A stretch of DNA of 64,000 bases from positions 124,001-188,000 of the forward strand of contig WJMJ01000059.1 in NCBI GenBank assembly GCA_014728035.1. Direction: 5' to 3'. Positions 25,090-35,654 of the stretch are shown piece after piece. The notes under the pieces are model-generated. The model searched no databases and was not told where the DNA came from. It saw only the letters and a list, made by a program, of their open reading frames with translations. The stretch's first letter is position 1, and every line of letters begins with the position of its first letter. The translations under genes were made by a program, and so were the position numbers. The DNA is from Promethearchaeota archaeon. Lineage in GTDB: Archaea > Asgardarchaeota > Thorarchaeia > Thorarchaeales > Thorarchaeaceae.

Positions 25090-27381
25090 CTATTTCTTAT
25101 ATTGTGAGGTAAGCAATCGTCTTATTGTTCCTGCGATTTTAGGCCCAACACCTTTCACTCGTTGAAGTTCTTTTTTATCCGCATTGAAAATGTATTCAAG
25201 AGTACCAAATTCTGAAAGAATTGCCCTAGAGGTTACTGTATCTACTCCTGGGAATCCGGATAAAATGTATTCAAGAGTTTCTGAATCACTACTTCCCATT
25301 TCACCCGTTCTTGTTCTGAGAGTTTTCTTTTCACTTATTTGTTCAAGGTGTGCTAATCTGTACAGTACTTGAGCTGTTTCTTCTGGGTTTCTAGTCCAGA
25401 GAATTGGAATTTGTATCCTTATTGCAATGGATGCCAGTGCGCCATATATTGAGGCAGGATTTACTCCACGGAGTCCGATTATCTGCTCACCTTCAATGAT
25501 AAGAACTGGTCTTTGATAAGCTGATCTGAGTGAACTCAACTGAGAAAACAATCGACCATCTATCATTGATTGGATGAAATCGTTACTCTCTTTTCTTTCA
25601 ATGGCTACATCCTCTGAAGCAATGTAATCTCCAATCTCAAGTGCTTCTCCCTGGATGATTACTCCTAGTCTTGCGAGTTCTCGTGCAACACCTGTAGATA
25701 ATTCTCGTGAATCAACTATCATTGTAATTTTATCGTTCCCTTTTTCTGAACTAAGCGGAGTGTCTCCTGGAGAAATAGCGTCTTCTTTTTCTTCTACAAA
25801 GTCCTCCAAACTTGTTTGGCTATCATCTGTTTCTTTTGCATCTTCTAGAGCTGCTGGCATCTTTTTCAGTTTCCGAATCACACTCCAATGATAAAACTCG
25901 TCATGGGTATCTTTTGCAACAAAAATGATTACTTGTCCTGGTGAGTGTCTCCCTGTTCTTCCTCTCCTCTGAATATATGGAACCACTGATGGTACACAAT
26001 CATAGAAAACAACTAAATTGCATTCTGGAATATCAAGACCCTCCTCTCCTACTTGAGTTGCAACTAAAATATTGAACTCATTATTCCTGAATCCTTGTAG
26101 TACCTCTACTTGCTTCTTTTGAGTGAATCCCTTGTCCGATCCTTTTGAGCTCTGTCCTACAAATCTACTGACACGAGCATCTTCAAGTTGTTCTAGGGTT
26201 TCTGTAACTTCTGCTGCAGTGTCTCTGAATCTTGTGAACACCAAGATTCGTGAATCTAAATCATTTGAAAGCTGCTCACTTACTATTTCAAGAATCGTAT
26301 CCGCTTTTGGATGACGATATCCCTTTGATACCAAAGCGTCCAATAAGTTCTCAAATTGATGGAATTCAGCTCGGGAAACTAAATCTTGAACTCCCTTTGA
26401 GCTTCTCTTATTCCTTATTTCTTCATACATTCCCTGAATATATCTCAATGTTGGTGTAAGCCCTTGTGTGCCTACAAACTCGAGCAAGTGTACAATTCGA
26501 AGTGATGCTGTTAATTTCTTAATCAATAGAAACAGATGTTTTGGTGGTTTCGTATATGTTCCAATCTCCTTGCGAATCTGAGCTTGAGTTTTTAGAATGT
26601 CTTTTTTGCTTATCCGACGGCTTGACCCTACGGAATATCCATAATTTCTAATGGGTGATGTATATGATTCTAGCAAATCATACAGAATATCTCGAAGAAC
26701 TTCCACCTCTGGTGGGAGTATTATGTATCTGATATCACTATCGATTGATACTATGTATTTTTTCACATCTTCACTTTCTGCAGTTCGGACCTCTACTTTA
26801 TTCAATCGCAAGTTTTTGCGTACTTGTCTTATTTGATCTGCTTCATGTCCAGGAGATGCTGTAAGCCCGAGCGAAAGCTGGTTTCTGCCTTGTTGCTCAT
26901 AGAGTTCTGCGATAAATGTATATGCATAATTCCCAACACCTCTATGAGCTTCATCAAAAACAATTAGTGATACATCATTCAAATTATAGCTATTTTGAAC
27001 TAAATCATTTTGGAGCGATTGTGGTGTCATCACAGCTATTTTGACTGTATTCCACGAAGCTCTTCTATTTTCAGGACCTTCTTGACCCGTAAGACATACA
27101 ATCTCTTCGTTTCCAAGTGTAAGCACTCTTTGTAAGAATCTCGCTTGCTGGTCTACTAAAGGTCTAGAAGGAGCGAGAATTAGCACTTTTGAGTCTGGGT
27201 ATTCTACAAGTCTTTTAGCTGCTAACAGTGCGGCAATGACAGTTTTTCCTAGACCCGTACTGAGAACAATGAGAGTGCTCTCTTTAGCAGCACTTTCTGC
27301 TAAATTCATCTGATACTCTCTATACTCTATACTCTTTGGTTTGATCAAGCCCATTTCGACATAGTGTACTGGTTTTACCAT
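25090..27381 (-). CDS. hef: Hef-type helicase/nuclease (FANCM/XPF family)
   Basis: 763 residues with the archaeal Hef layout. The SF2 helicase has STGLGKT (41-47) and DEAH (144-147), then a helicase C domain ending in QRRGRTGRHSPG. The XPF/ERCC4-type nuclease begins near residue 560, with DSRE, GDY and the ERK catalytic core (IERKESNDF). A helix-hairpin-helix pair (about 700-760) closes the protein. Hef processes stalled forks and branched DNA. All helicase and nuclease motifs look intact. It is monocistronic, with an A/T-rich promoter region in 27382-27527. Confidence 0.93.
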   Translation of the reverse strand: MVKPVHYVEMGLIKPKSIEYREYQMNLAESAAKESTLIVLSTGLGKTVIAALLAAKRLVEYPDSKVLILAPSRPLVDQQARFLQRVLTLGNEEIVCLTGQEGPENRRASWNTVKIAVMTPQSLQNDLVQNSYNLNDVSLIVFDEAHRGVGNYAYTFIAELYEQQGRNQLSLGLTASPGHEADQIRQVRKNLRLNKVEVRTAESEDVKKYIVSIDSDIRYIILPPEVEVLRDILYDLLESYTSPIRNYGYSVGSSRRISKKDILKTQAQIRKEIGTYTKPPKHLFLLIKKLTASLRIVHLLEFVGTQGLTPTLRYIQGMYEEIRNKRSSKGVQDLVSRAEFHQFENLLDALVSKGYRHPKADTILEIVSEQLSNDLDSRILVFTRFRDTAAEVTETLEQLEDARVSRFVGQSSKGSDKGFTQKKQVEVLQGFRNNEFNILVATQVGEEGLDIPECNLVVFYDCVPSVVPYIQRRGRTGRHSPGQVIIFVAKDTHDEFYHWSVIRKLKKMPAALEDAKETDDSQTSLEDFVEEKEDAISPGDTPLSSEKGNDKITMIVDSRELSTGVARELARLGVIIQGEALEIGDYIASEDVAIERKESNDFIQSMIDGRLFSQLSSLRSAYQRPVLIIEGEQIIGLRGVNPASIYGALASIAIRIQIPILWTRNPEETAQVLYRLAHLEQISEKKTLRTRTGEMGSSDSETLEYILSGFPGVDTVTSRAILSEFGTLEYIFNADKKELQRVKGVGPKIAGTIRRLLTSQYKK

Positions 27382-27527
27382 TTTTCATTCTCACACCAAG
27401 GTCTGTATTATTTTATATCGTTATCAGTAAAAAGCCTCCTACTATTTGCAATTCCGTTCTATTTCAACCGTATAATACTCGCTCTAAAAAAGTAACAATT
27501 CAATCCTTGATATAGGAGTCTAGAATT

Positions 27528-27863
27528 ATGACAAGTAGTGATTCAGTTCCAACTATTGAAGCTGAGCTATACGAACTTAGTATGCCAGGTAGATTACTTG
27601 GCAAGGAAGTACTAGATAGTAGAGCTCGTCGTATAGGAATCGTCCGGAGCATTCGAATTGCACTACATCCAACTCGTTCGGAATTAATCGTTAAGGGTGC
27701 TGAAGTAGAATTCCCGATTGATTTTAGCAAAGTTGAAACAGTTGGGACTGTTGTTCAGCTCAATTCATTAGTGAAAGATGCTGAAGAAATTGAAGTTCAT
27801 GATGTAATTCGTTTACAAAAAGAAGTTCTAGATGATATTCGAAGTTATCTTGGTGGTAGATAA
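27528..27863 (+). CDS. PRC-barrel domain protein
   Basis: A 111-residue small beta-barrel. The core GRLLGKEVLDSRARRIGIVRSI is the PRC-barrel opening, followed by alternating strands and a helical tail. Archaeal single PRC-barrel proteins are linked to RNA metabolism or, in CdvA and CdpB-type proteins, to cell division. Nothing here allows a choice. It is followed after 68 bases by deoC on the same strand. Confidence 0.75.
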   Translation: MTSSDSVPTIEAELYELSMPGRLLGKEVLDSRARRIGIVRSIRIALHPTRSELIVKGAEVEFPIDFSKVETVGTVVQLNSLVKDAEEIEVHDVIRLQKEVLDDIRSYLGGR

Positions 27864-27931
27864 ACCTCGTCTTGCCCCTTCGAAGATGTTAATAGCAATC
27901 TTGAACCATCATCATCTTCGGAGCTAATCTT

Positions 27932-28597
27932 ATGGAGCTAACAATCGAACAACTTGCCAAAATGATTGATCATACTGAGCTCAAACCAAATGCATCTCGA
28001 AAAAAAATCGAGAAAATTTGTGAAGAAGCTAGGCATCATAATTTTGCAGCTGTCTGTATCAATCCTGTACATGTTCAATATGTTTCAGATTTACTGAAAG
28101 GGTCAAGTGTGCAGGTATGCTGTGTGGTTGGATTTCCACTCGGTTCAAATTTGTCTGAAATAAAGGCAAAAGAAGCTGAACTTGCAGTTTCTCAAGGTGC
28201 TCATGAAATTGATATGGTTCTAAATGTGGGTGCATTGCTAGACAAGGATTACGACTATGTCAAGTCAGACATTCATAGTGTCGTAATGGCATCAGGCTCT
28301 GCGTCCGTAAAGGTAATTCTCGAAACTGGTTTCCTTTCTGATGAAGAGATTCGCAAAGCATGTCTTTTAGCTAAAGAAGCTGGTGCTGACTATGTCAAAA
28401 CCTCGACAGGATTTGGCCCTCGTGGAGCTTCAGTTCATGATGTTGAAATAATGCAGGATGTAGTTGGTGAGGATTTGAAAATTAAGGCTGCTGGTGGTAT
28501 TCGTAACTTCGAGACCGCTTTAGAATTGATTAAAGCGGGTGCAGACAGGTTAGGTGCTAGTGCAGGTGTTGCAATAATCAAAGGATTTCCGAAGTAG
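27932..28597 (+). CDS. deoC: Deoxyribose-phosphate aldolase
   Basis: A 221-residue class I aldolase that cleaves 2-deoxyribose-5-phosphate to glyceraldehyde-3-phosphate and acetaldehyde. The Schiff-base lysine is in YVKTSTGF (Lys 156), with the activating Asp in EIDMV (94) and the second Lys in KIKAAGG. Length is typical of archaeal DeoC. The gene probably serves nucleoside salvage or pentose supply. No thymidine phosphorylase gene is nearby. Confidence 0.93.
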   Translation: MELTIEQLAKMIDHTELKPNASRKKIEKICEEARHHNFAAVCINPVHVQYVSDLLKGSSVQVCCVVGFPLGSNLSEIKAKEAELAVSQGAHEIDMVLNVGALLDKDYDYVKSDIHSVVMASGSASVKVILETGFLSDEEIRKACLLAKEAGADYVKTSTGFGPRGASVHDVEIMQDVVGEDLKIKAAGGIRNFETALELIKAGADRLGASAGVAIIKGFPK

Positions 28598-28646
28598 ATG
28601 GAAACGCTATATTTGTTTTAAGTCACCATTTGGAGTGTAGAACTAG

Positions 28647-30593
28647 TTGGCAAGAAAAAGGCGAAGAAAATTCCGACGCGGTCATGCTCCATATCTTGGA
28701 AAAATACGTTTCAATTGGTGTGATTCATGTAATGTTCCTCTAGTAGGCAAAAACCAATGCAGCATTTGTGGCGAGAAACCTCGCAAAGTAAAGATTTCTC
28801 CTCCTGGTGATCCCTTTCCTGCAATGGAGGGTCATCTTGAAAGGGCAATTTCAACAATCGATGAACACTTTGGCACTGATGTCGGAAAGAAAGTTCTTCC
28901 CTCAAACAAAACTATTGTGATGAACAAGGTGTCTGCTCTTGATGCCATGTACGAAATTATTGTTGATGGATATGTTATTGGTCGTCTACGTTTTGATATT
29001 CCCAAAAAAGGCTATTCTCTACTTCTATCAATAGAAGGAGGACGTCGTATCGGTGCAGTTAGCAAGAAGAAATGGGTTTCTTGTTATGATGATGTTATTC
29101 CCTACCTCCGAAAAGGAGCTAATCTGATGGTTCCTGGAATTATTGGATGTGATAGTGGTATTGAGATTGGAGACGAAGTTTGGCTAATTGATCAGAGTGG
29201 CTCTGTAATTGCAGTAGGAACTGCTAGAATGAGTGGTACTGAAATGGCTGAATCAAACAAGGGTTATGCAATTAAAATCCGCACATTCTCTGAGCATCCA
29301 TACCCTCGCATCAATAGCAAAACCTCTACTTGGGACGATGCGGTTTTAGCAAATAGCGTTCATCTTGAAAAAATCGAATCTGAGGCAATATCATTTATTC
29401 GCAAGATTGCTGATAGGTATGACTATCCTAAAGTAGTTGGATTTAGTGGAGGAAAAGACTCGCTTGTAACTTACCTTTTGGTCGAACATGCTTTGAAAAA
29501 GAGTCCTCCCCTTTTTTTCATGGATACTGGTTTAGAACTTCCCGAAACAATTCAATATATCAATGATTTTGCATCTCGCCATAACACAACTATTGTTGGG
29601 CAAGATGTGGGTAACCGATTCTGGAGTTCAGTTGATGTTTTCGGTCCTCCTGCACGAGACTTTCGATGGTGTTGTAAGGTTCTTAAACTTGGTCCTGCAG
29701 CAAAAGCTATATCTGAAGAGATGGGTGGCAATACTGTTTCTTTTATGGGCCAGAGAAAACTAGAATCTTTTCAGAGGTCCATTGAACCTAGAGTAACATC
29801 CAATCCTTGGGTGCCTGGACAAACATCTGCTAATCCTATTCAGCGGTGGAATGCACTAGAGGTTTGGCTATACATTTTCAGAGAACAAGAGCCTTTCAAT
29901 ATGCTTTACAATAAGGGATATCATCGTATGGGCTGTTACTTGTGTCCAGCTTCTCCTTTAGCTGAAATATATAGTCTTAGTGAAACTCATCCAGAGCTTT
30001 ACAGAAAATGGCGGGATAAGTTACTGGAATGGGCAGACAAATTTGGCTTTCCTAAAGCCTGGGCGGATTACGGATTCTGGAGATGGAAAACTTTACCCAA
30101 AGGCCAAATGAACTTGATTCGTAAAATGGATTTAGAAATCAGAAAAGATCGTCCTAGCCCCAAACAGAAGCTAGAACTTAATGTTGTAAAGGGGGTTTCT
30201 CCTTGTGTGTTAGCTGGTTATAGTCTAGAAGGCCAATTTTCAGAGGGAATTGATTTAGAACGGATTGCCAACATTGCACCAATTTTTGGAAAAACCAATT
30301 TATCTGAGGAGTTAGGTGCGCTTCGTATTGTATCGGGTGGTACTACCATCAATTTGTTTTCTTCAGGATCCCTTGTTATTCGAGGAAATGATGAAAATGA
30401 GATTGAAAATCTTACTAAGCAGTTTGAAAGGGCAACAACACGTGCAATCTTTTGCCAATCTTGTGAATCATGTATTCCCCAATGTAAACATGAAGCACTG
30501 ATAATTCGTGATGGAAGAATAGCTGTTGATACATCAATGTGTGTTCAGTGTTTGGAGTGTGATAATTGGCCTTGTCCAACCTATCTTGCGTAA
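28647..30593 (+). CDS. PAPS-reductase-family protein with zinc ribbon, PUA-like and ferredoxin domains
   Basis: 648 residues. An N-terminal basic zinc-ribbon region (CDSCNVP and CSICGEKP) is followed by a PUA-like RNA-binding domain (about 160-215) and the PAPS reductase/PP-loop domain, with the SGGKDS loop near residue 265 and a CysCys (RWCCKVLK). A CxxCxxC ferredoxin-type region ends the protein. Archaea carry this fusion widely; the RNA-binding part suggests a tRNA thiolation or sulfur-transfer role rather than sulfate assimilation. The start is TTG with GGAGTG 9 bases upstream. Confidence 0.85.
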   Translation: MARKRRRKFRRGHAPYLGKIRFNWCDSCNVPLVGKNQCSICGEKPRKVKISPPGDPFPAMEGHLERAISTIDEHFGTDVGKKVLPSNKTIVMNKVSALDAMYEIIVDGYVIGRLRFDIPKKGYSLLLSIEGGRRIGAVSKKKWVSCYDDVIPYLRKGANLMVPGIIGCDSGIEIGDEVWLIDQSGSVIAVGTARMSGTEMAESNKGYAIKIRTFSEHPYPRINSKTSTWDDAVLANSVHLEKIESEAISFIRKIADRYDYPKVVGFSGGKDSLVTYLLVEHALKKSPPLFFMDTGLELPETIQYINDFASRHNTTIVGQDVGNRFWSSVDVFGPPARDFRWCCKVLKLGPAAKAISEEMGGNTVSFMGQRKLESFQRSIEPRVTSNPWVPGQTSANPIQRWNALEVWLYIFREQEPFNMLYNKGYHRMGCYLCPASPLAEIYSLSETHPELYRKWRDKLLEWADKFGFPKAWADYGFWRWKTLPKGQMNLIRKMDLEIRKDRPSPKQKLELNVVKGVSPCVLAGYSLEGQFSEGIDLERIANIAPIFGKTNLSEELGALRIVSGGTTINLFSSGSLVIRGNDENEIENLTKQFERATTRAIFCQSCESCIPQCKHEALIIRDGRIAVDTSMCVQCLECDNWPCPTYLA

Positions 30594-30688
30594 GAACTTG
30601 TTCAAATAAATTCTGTTTCTTCAGTCAAGTTTAATTGTCTGTTCTGAACTCACACTACTAGGTCGTAAATACAAAAGGAAGGATTAGA

Positions 30689-32029
30689 ATGCTTCGAGCA
30701 ATTAGTTTCAAAATCTATGAATTACGACGCTATCTTGTATTGAGTCTTGTTATTTCAATGATGGCTATTCCCATAGCAAATTCTATTGTAATTGAACGCG
30801 ATAGAAATCGAAATGAGATGTATGGAGAGGCTTTTTGGATTTACGGATTTGGTGTCTACAATATGACAGATACCGAGGTAGCAGAAGCATTAGATCCTAC
30901 TTTTGGTTATGATGATGGGCTTCATACCTTGCCAGAATATCTTGGAAATGTTAAGTATGAATATCCTGTTTTCGGTCTCATATTCTTTGCAATAGCGACT
31001 TGGATATTTCCTGGGGGCGGACCACTACAGCCCTTATGGTTGAATTTTCTGATGACTCTTGTATTTCACCTTAATCTTGTTCTCATTGCGATTCTTCTCA
31101 AGGAACGATTGTATGAACAAGAGTGGGCACGACTATTTGTAGGCGGCTATTACGTCTATGGGCTTATCATGTCCGCAGGTGGTGGTAAATTAGAACCATT
31201 AGTGGACTGTCTATTTCTAATGGCACTAGTTCTACACCAAGAAAAACAATATGGGAAGTCCATGTTCACACTGGGTCTCGCATTTCAAACAAAAATTTAC
31301 CCCGCAGTTGCATTTCCTGTATTCTTTTTGGTAAATCCTTTGTCTTCTGTATGGTTCTTCATATCAATGATTATTACTGTGGTTCCTCTAACAATGTTTG
31401 GTGTTGGATTTGACTCGTTAATCAAACATTTCTTGAATACATCAGAATACTCGCAACAGATAGTCAATCCTACATTTCCGGGGTTAGTGCAATCTCCGAT
31501 ACTTCCTGATGCCACCTCTTCTTATCTTTGGCTTCCTGCACTAATTCCTGTAATCCTCTACATAGCTTTTGTATTATACACCTTCCCCTTGTATCTTCCT
31601 GAGAAGAAAGAATTCTTTGATGCATCTTTATATGACAAATTTAAGAAATTGATTCCTCTATACGTCTATTTACTCCCTGGTATACTATTTGTATTTCGCT
31701 GGGTTATGCCTTGGTATCTGATGTGGTTATCATCAATGATATTTGTCTTCAAATCTGAACGGCATTCACATGGTTACATTAAACATCTGACGATTGTCGG
31801 ATTGGTATACGCCTATGGTGTATTAGTTAATCTGCCCTATTTCCTCTCCGGCCCACTACCAGATTTTCTCGGCCATTTTCCATTAGGTTGGCTTACGCTA
31901 CTTGGAATGGCACTGTTGGTAGTTCTCTCGGTGATAGCTTTTGTTATCTGGAGTAAAGAAATGAAGAAACGCGAGTATCATGATAAATTAGTTCAAGAAG
32001 CTGAAGCTCGTGGAGAGTTGGTGATTTAA
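30689..32029 (+). CDS. Polytopic membrane glycosyltransferase (GT87/DUF2029-like)
   Basis: 446 residues with about ten hydrophobic helices. Features resembling GT87-type polyprenyl-phosphate-sugar mannosyltransferases include the KYEYPVFG loop after the first extracytoplasmic segment, the FQTKIYPAV motif and the MPWYLMWL end. It would use a lipid-linked sugar on the outer face of the membrane. The acceptor is unknown; a role in N-glycan or lipid-sugar assembly is possible in view of the ALG7-like and ribophorin-like genes 13 kb away. An AAAGGA ribosome site precedes the ATG. It overlaps the end of ribL by 4 bases, tail to tail. Confidence 0.7.
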   Translation: MLRAISFKIYELRRYLVLSLVISMMAIPIANSIVIERDRNRNEMYGEAFWIYGFGVYNMTDTEVAEALDPTFGYDDGLHTLPEYLGNVKYEYPVFGLIFFAIATWIFPGGGPLQPLWLNFLMTLVFHLNLVLIAILLKERLYEQEWARLFVGGYYVYGLIMSAGGGKLEPLVDCLFLMALVLHQEKQYGKSMFTLGLAFQTKIYPAVAFPVFFLVNPLSSVWFFISMIITVVPLTMFGVGFDSLIKHFLNTSEYSQQIVNPTFPGLVQSPILPDATSSYLWLPALIPVILYIAFVLYTFPLYLPEKKEFFDASLYDKFKKLIPLYVYLLPGILFVFRWVMPWYLMWLSSMIFVFKSERHSHGYIKHLTIVGLVYAYGVLVNLPYFLSGPLPDFLGHFPLGWLTLLGMALLVVLSVIAFVIWSKEMKKREYHDKLVQEAEARGELVI

Positions 32030-32490
32030 TCACGTACTCTCCCATTCTCAGCGTAGTACTTGATAATACGCTCTCGGATAAGCGTTGAAGAACAAAGACC
32101 GTCTGCTTTTTGTTTTTTCAACCTTACAATTTGTGTTGATACTCCTCTTGAAGCAAAACTGTTTTGTAGTGCATCAATGTCAGTTTTTTGATCATATCCA
32201 AGAGCAATGATGTCAGGACTCAGATCTCTAACAATTTTCGTATGGTCTGTGGTTTCATATCCAACAATTGCTTTATCTACAATTTGCAGGGACTCGACTA
32301 ATTTTCTTCGTTGCTCTTGGGGAAAGACTGGAGGTGCTCCCCTCTCTCTTTCGATGGTGTCATCTCTTGCAATAACTACTACAAGTATACCCTCCTTACC
32401 AGCAAGCTCTCTTGCTTGATTTAGGTAAGCTAGATGTCCTAGATGAAGGATATCGAATTTTCCTGCTGCAAGAACCTTCTTGCCTGACAT
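32026..32490 (-). CDS. ribL: FAD synthetase/cytidylyltransferase (RibL-like)
   Basis: 154 residues of the archaeal nucleotidyltransferase family that adenylates FMN to FAD. The HxGH signature is in KFDILHLGHLAYL, and the SSTLIRE segment corresponds to ISSTxxR. The ATG was chosen over a TTG at 32502, which would have no room for its ribosome site. Glycerol-3-phosphate cytidylyltransferase is the close alternative. Last gene of a minus-strand operon after Cdc48 and a winged-helix gene; FAD supply links loosely to the covalent-FAD TfrA. Confidence 0.8.
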   Translation of the reverse strand: MSGKKVLAAGKFDILHLGHLAYLNQARELAGKEGILVVVIARDDTIERERGAPPVFPQEQRRKLVESLQIVDKAIVGYETTDHTKIVRDLSPDIIALGYDQKTDIDALQNSFASRGVSTQIVRLKKQKADGLCSSTLIRERIIKYYAENGRVRD

Positions 32491-32519
32491 AGTCGTCTTC
32501 AACCTCTGCTGTGGTTTCT

Positions 32520-32780
32520 CTAATCTTCATCCACAGCAAGGAATTCGTGACCTTCACCTATTACTTCAATCCTTCGCTTTGTTTTGGTGATTTGACTAAC
32601 ATGAACTAATCCATTGATTTCAAGCTCAAGTAATGCGGCATTGAGCTCTCCTTCACTAGGAACTCCTCCAGTTTCTTTTTTGAGAGCTCTACCAAGTTCA
32701 TCATCAAGTATTATCCCATGACGTTTTGAGAGGATTTTCATAATGCTGTTTCTAAGTGGCATTGGATTCCATGTTGTCAT
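32520..32780 (-). CDS. Small archaeal winged-helix protein
   Basis: 86 residues: MPLRNSIMKILSKRHG, a helix pair and a beta-wing (LVHVSQITKTKRRIEVI). It resembles a conserved archaeal family of small winged-helix proteins without ligand domain. It lies between cdc48 (18 bases upstream) and ribL (29 bases downstream) on the same strand. The function is not known to me; a link to Cdc48 is suggested only by position. Confidence 0.65.
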   Translation of the reverse strand: MTTWNPMPLRNSIMKILSKRHGIILDDELGRALKKETGGVPSEGELNAALLELEINGLVHVSQITKTKRRIEVIGEGHEFLAVDED

Positions 32781-32798
32781 TTCTCAATATCTCCTTGT

Positions 32799-34994
32799 TT
32801 AGATTACCCCTGGTGGTCCTGCAGAAGTAACACCTGCAGTTTTTCTTAGTTCTCGTTCAAGTTTGACATAGCGGTCAAGATCTTCTTTACTAACCGATGG
32901 ATGCATACTCTTGAGAGCTGATTCAAAATGCTTCCACGAAACTATTTCGATATCTATATCCTCTCTAAGAGCTCTCATTCCTGCTTCACGGCAGAGTGCT
33001 TCAATATCCCCGCCAACAAAATTCTCTGTTTCTGCAACCAATCTTGCAATGTCAACATCATCCGCAGTTGGCATTTCTGAGGTGTAGATATCGAAGATTT
33101 CTTTTCGACTCTCTGCGTCTGGAGCACCTATGTATACAAATCTATCAAATCGGCCGGTTCTCCTCAAAGCTGGATCGATTAGGTCCGGACGATTTGTTGC
33201 AGCAAGAATAATTATGTCTTTCATCGATTCCAGTCCATCCATTTCTGTTAAGAGCTGGCTTATCACTCTCTCAGTAACATGACTGTCACCTGCAGACCTC
33301 CCTCTTGTGGGTGCAATGGCATCAATCTCATCAAAGAAGATGATTGCAGGAGCTGCGGTTCTTGCTTTCCTAAATACTTCTCGAATAGCTTTTTCGCTTT
33401 CTCCGACCCATTTGGATAAGAGCTCTGGGCCTTTAACACTGATGAAGTTGGCTTGGCTTTCAGTTGCCACAGCTCGTGCTAGTAGCGTTTTGCCGCATCC
33501 TGGTGGTCCAAATATCAAGACACCTTTTGGAGCAGTGATGCCTATTCGTTTGAATGCTTCTGGTCTCTTCAAAGGCCATTCAACCACTTCAATCAGCTCC
33601 TGTTTTTCGCTCTGAAGACCTCCGATTTTATCCCATGTCACATCTGGTACTTCTACAAAGACCTCTCTTACTGCTGATGGTTGTATTTCTCTAAGTGCAC
33701 CAACAAAATCATCACTGGTAACTTCAAGTTGGTCCAAAACATCTTGAGGTATTTCTTCATCATCAAGGTTGATTTTGGGAAGGTATCTTCGTAAGGCTTT
33801 CATTGCTGCTTCACGACAAAGGGCCTGTAAATCAGCACCAACAAATCCGTGAGTAATCTTTGCCAAGTCTTCAAGGTCTACTTTACTTTTACCTTCTTCA
33901 GATAATGGCATACCTCTTGAATGGATATGCAATACCTCTAGCCGACCTGTTTCATCAGGAACCCCTATCTCAATCTCTCTATCAAATCGACCTGGCCTTC
34001 TAAGAGCTGGGTCCAAGGCATTTACTCTGTTTGTCGCACCTATTACAACTACTTGCCCTCTGGCCTTTAGTCCATCCATTGTAGCTAGCAACTGTGCCAC
34101 AACTCGTCTCTCAACTTCTCCTTGAACATCTTCTCTTTTTGGTGCGATAGCGTCTAGCTCGTCTATGAAAATAATACTTGGCGCATTTTCTTCAGCATCT
34201 TCGAATATTTTTCTAAGTTTTTGTTCCGACTCACCATAGAATTTGGACATAATTTCGGGTCCATTGATATGGATGAAATTAGCTTCAGATTCTGATGCTA
34301 CTGCCTTAGCTAATAGTGTTTTTCCGGTGCCTGGAGGGCCATGTAAAATCAAACCTCGTGGTGGATCTATACCCAATCGCTTGAATATTTCGGGGTGCTT
34401 CATGGGTAGTTCTACCATCTCTCGAATTCTTTGTATAGGTTCTGAAAGACCCCCAATCTCTTCATATGTCACCTGTGATGTCCCGACAGTATCTCCAGCA
34501 GGTTTTTCTGCAATTGTCAATATAGTGGAGTGTTGTACAACTACTGTTCCAGCAGGTTTAACCGATGTTACTTTGAACGGAATTGCACGTCCAAGAATTG
34601 GAATGAACACAGTGTCTTGAGTTGTGACAGGACAATTCAAAAGTTTGCGCTTCACGAATTCCTCGAATCTTGGTTCAGGACGTATTGGTACTGAAGTTGG
34701 AGCTAATGTGATATTTCGTGCTGATTCTTCATTTGCCCTTGAAACTTTTACTTTTTCACTTAGACTTACTCCAGCGTTCCGTCTAATCCTGCCATCCATT
34801 CGAATGATTTCGCGCCCTTTATCGCCTTGATATGCTGGCCAAGCTATAGCTGCTGTTGTCCTTTTTCCCTTAATTTGAATAATATCGCCAGTTCTGACAC
34901 CCAGTTTGTCCATTGAAACTGAATCAATACGGACGATGAATCTACCAATGTCTCTATGTTCCGCTTCTGATACTTTCAGCACGATTTCAACCAA
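32799..34994 (-). CDS. cdc48: Cdc48/VAT AAA+ ATPase
   Basis: An archaeal p97/VCP homologue that unfolds ubiquitin-like-tagged or damaged proteins and feeds the proteasome. It has an N domain (double-psi barrel, about 1-180), D1 with GPPGTGKT and [10 protein letters not shown], and D2 with GPPGCGKT and [10 protein letters not shown]; the arginine-finger [16 protein letters not shown] motifs are intact. The start given is the TTG at 34994, with GGAGG 8 bases upstream and the N domain beginning at once (VEIVLKV). An ATG at 35054 would add 20 unstructured residues without a ribosome site. It heads a three-gene operon. Confidence 0.93.
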   Translation of the reverse strand: MVEIVLKVSEAEHRDIGRFIVRIDSVSMDKLGVRTGDIIQIKGKRTTAAIAWPAYQGDKGREIIRMDGRIRRNAGVSLSEKVKVSRANEESARNITLAPTSVPIRPEPRFEEFVKRKLLNCPVTTQDTVFIPILGRAIPFKVTSVKPAGTVVVQHSTILTIAEKPAGDTVGTSQVTYEEIGGLSEPIQRIREMVELPMKHPEIFKRLGIDPPRGLILHGPPGTGKTLLAKAVASESEANFIHINGPEIMSKFYGESEQKLRKIFEDAEENAPSIIFIDELDAIAPKREDVQGEVERRVVAQLLATMDGLKARGQVVVIGATNRVNALDPALRRPGRFDREIEIGVPDETGRLEVLHIHSRGMPLSEEGKSKVDLEDLAKITHGFVGADLQALCREAAMKALRRYLPKINLDDEEIPQDVLDQLEVTSDDFVGALREIQPSAVREVFVEVPDVTWDKIGGLQSEKQELIEVVEWPLKRPEAFKRIGITAPKGVLIFGPPGCGKTLLARAVATESQANFISVKGPELLSKWVGESEKAIREVFRKARTAAPAIIFFDEIDAIAPTRGRSAGDSHVTERVISQLLTEMDGLESMKDIIILAATNRPDLIDPALRRTGRFDRFVYIGAPDAESRKEIFDIYTSEMPTADDVDIARLVAETENFVGGDIEALCREAGMRALREDIDIEIVSWKHFESALKSMHPSVSKEDLDRYVKLERELRKTAGVTSAGPPGVI

Positions 34995-35199
34995 TTCTAA
35001 ATCCTCCGTGCTCAGTAATTGAGAGCTATTAACAATACCATCATTGTATTGCAAATCTCAATTCTGCATCGGATAGTTTTGATATCACAATTTAATGTGA
35101 TACAAATCTTCTACATAACGCCTAACGCGAGATATTTTAAATTATTAGCTCGATGAGCTTTAAAAAAAGGTCTTGGAAGGTATATTTTCCTTCCCCTTT

Positions 35200-35466
35200 T
35201 TACATCCTGGAAACTATCTCCACTTCTACTTGGGCAACTCCTTCGATTGAGCTGATGGCATTTTCAATGTCCTCTGTGCCCCCCATTGCTTCGTCTCTAC
35301 CGATTCGAAGCTTCAGAGCTTTCAACCCAAATGCTACTGGTACAATCTCGGAAGCACGCACATCTGTTCCATCTGGAACAACCTCTTTTATTTGATCTGT
35401 TAGTGCGTTAAGGTCTACATCAACGTCTTCAGGCATCACTTTCATGGTAATTATTACTCTAGCCAT
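35200..35466 (-). CDS. Translation elongation factor aEF-1 beta
   Basis: An 88-residue guanine-nucleotide exchange factor for aEF-1 alpha; it is the single C-terminal domain of the eukaryotic factor. The opening ARVIITMKVMPE, the FGLKALKLR strand and the closing QVEVEIVSRM are family features. AGGTG sits 8 bases before the ATG. A 55-residue zinc-finger gene lies 20 bases upstream, a gene order seen in many archaea. Confidence 0.92.
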   Translation of the reverse strand: MARVIITMKVMPEDVDVDLNALTDQIKEVVPDGTDVRASEIVPVAFGLKALKLRIGRDEAMGGTEDIENAISSIEGVAQVEVEIVSRM

Positions 35467-35486
35467 TTTTTTTCACCTGTTTACAT

Positions 35487-35654
35487 TTATGGGCCTTCAA
35501 AACCACAGCTTGGGCATTTGTAATTGTTTGAAAATAATCTACATGACTGACATCGCCAAATCATAAAACTGCCACAAGATGGGCATTTGAATTTGACACT
35601 GTCTTCGTCAGGAGATACTGAACCGTGGCACGAAGTGCATCTTATTGCTTTCAT
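35487..35654 (-). CDS. Small zinc-finger protein upstream of aEF-1 beta
   Basis: 55 residues with four CxxC-type knuckles (CTSC, CPSCG, CQSC, CPSCGFEG), making two treble-clef or rubredoxin-like zinc sites. This is the archaeal DUF1610-type protein (HVO_2753-like) usually found directly before aEF-1 beta and thought to act in translation or RNA binding. ATG to TAA is clear on the minus strand, and spacing to the next gene shows co-transcription. The sequence 35655-35829 upstream has no gene; a divergent A/T-rich promoter region faces fen1. Confidence 0.8.
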   Translation of the reverse strand: MKAIRCTSCHGSVSPDEDSVKFKCPSCGSFMIWRCQSCRLFSNNYKCPSCGFEGP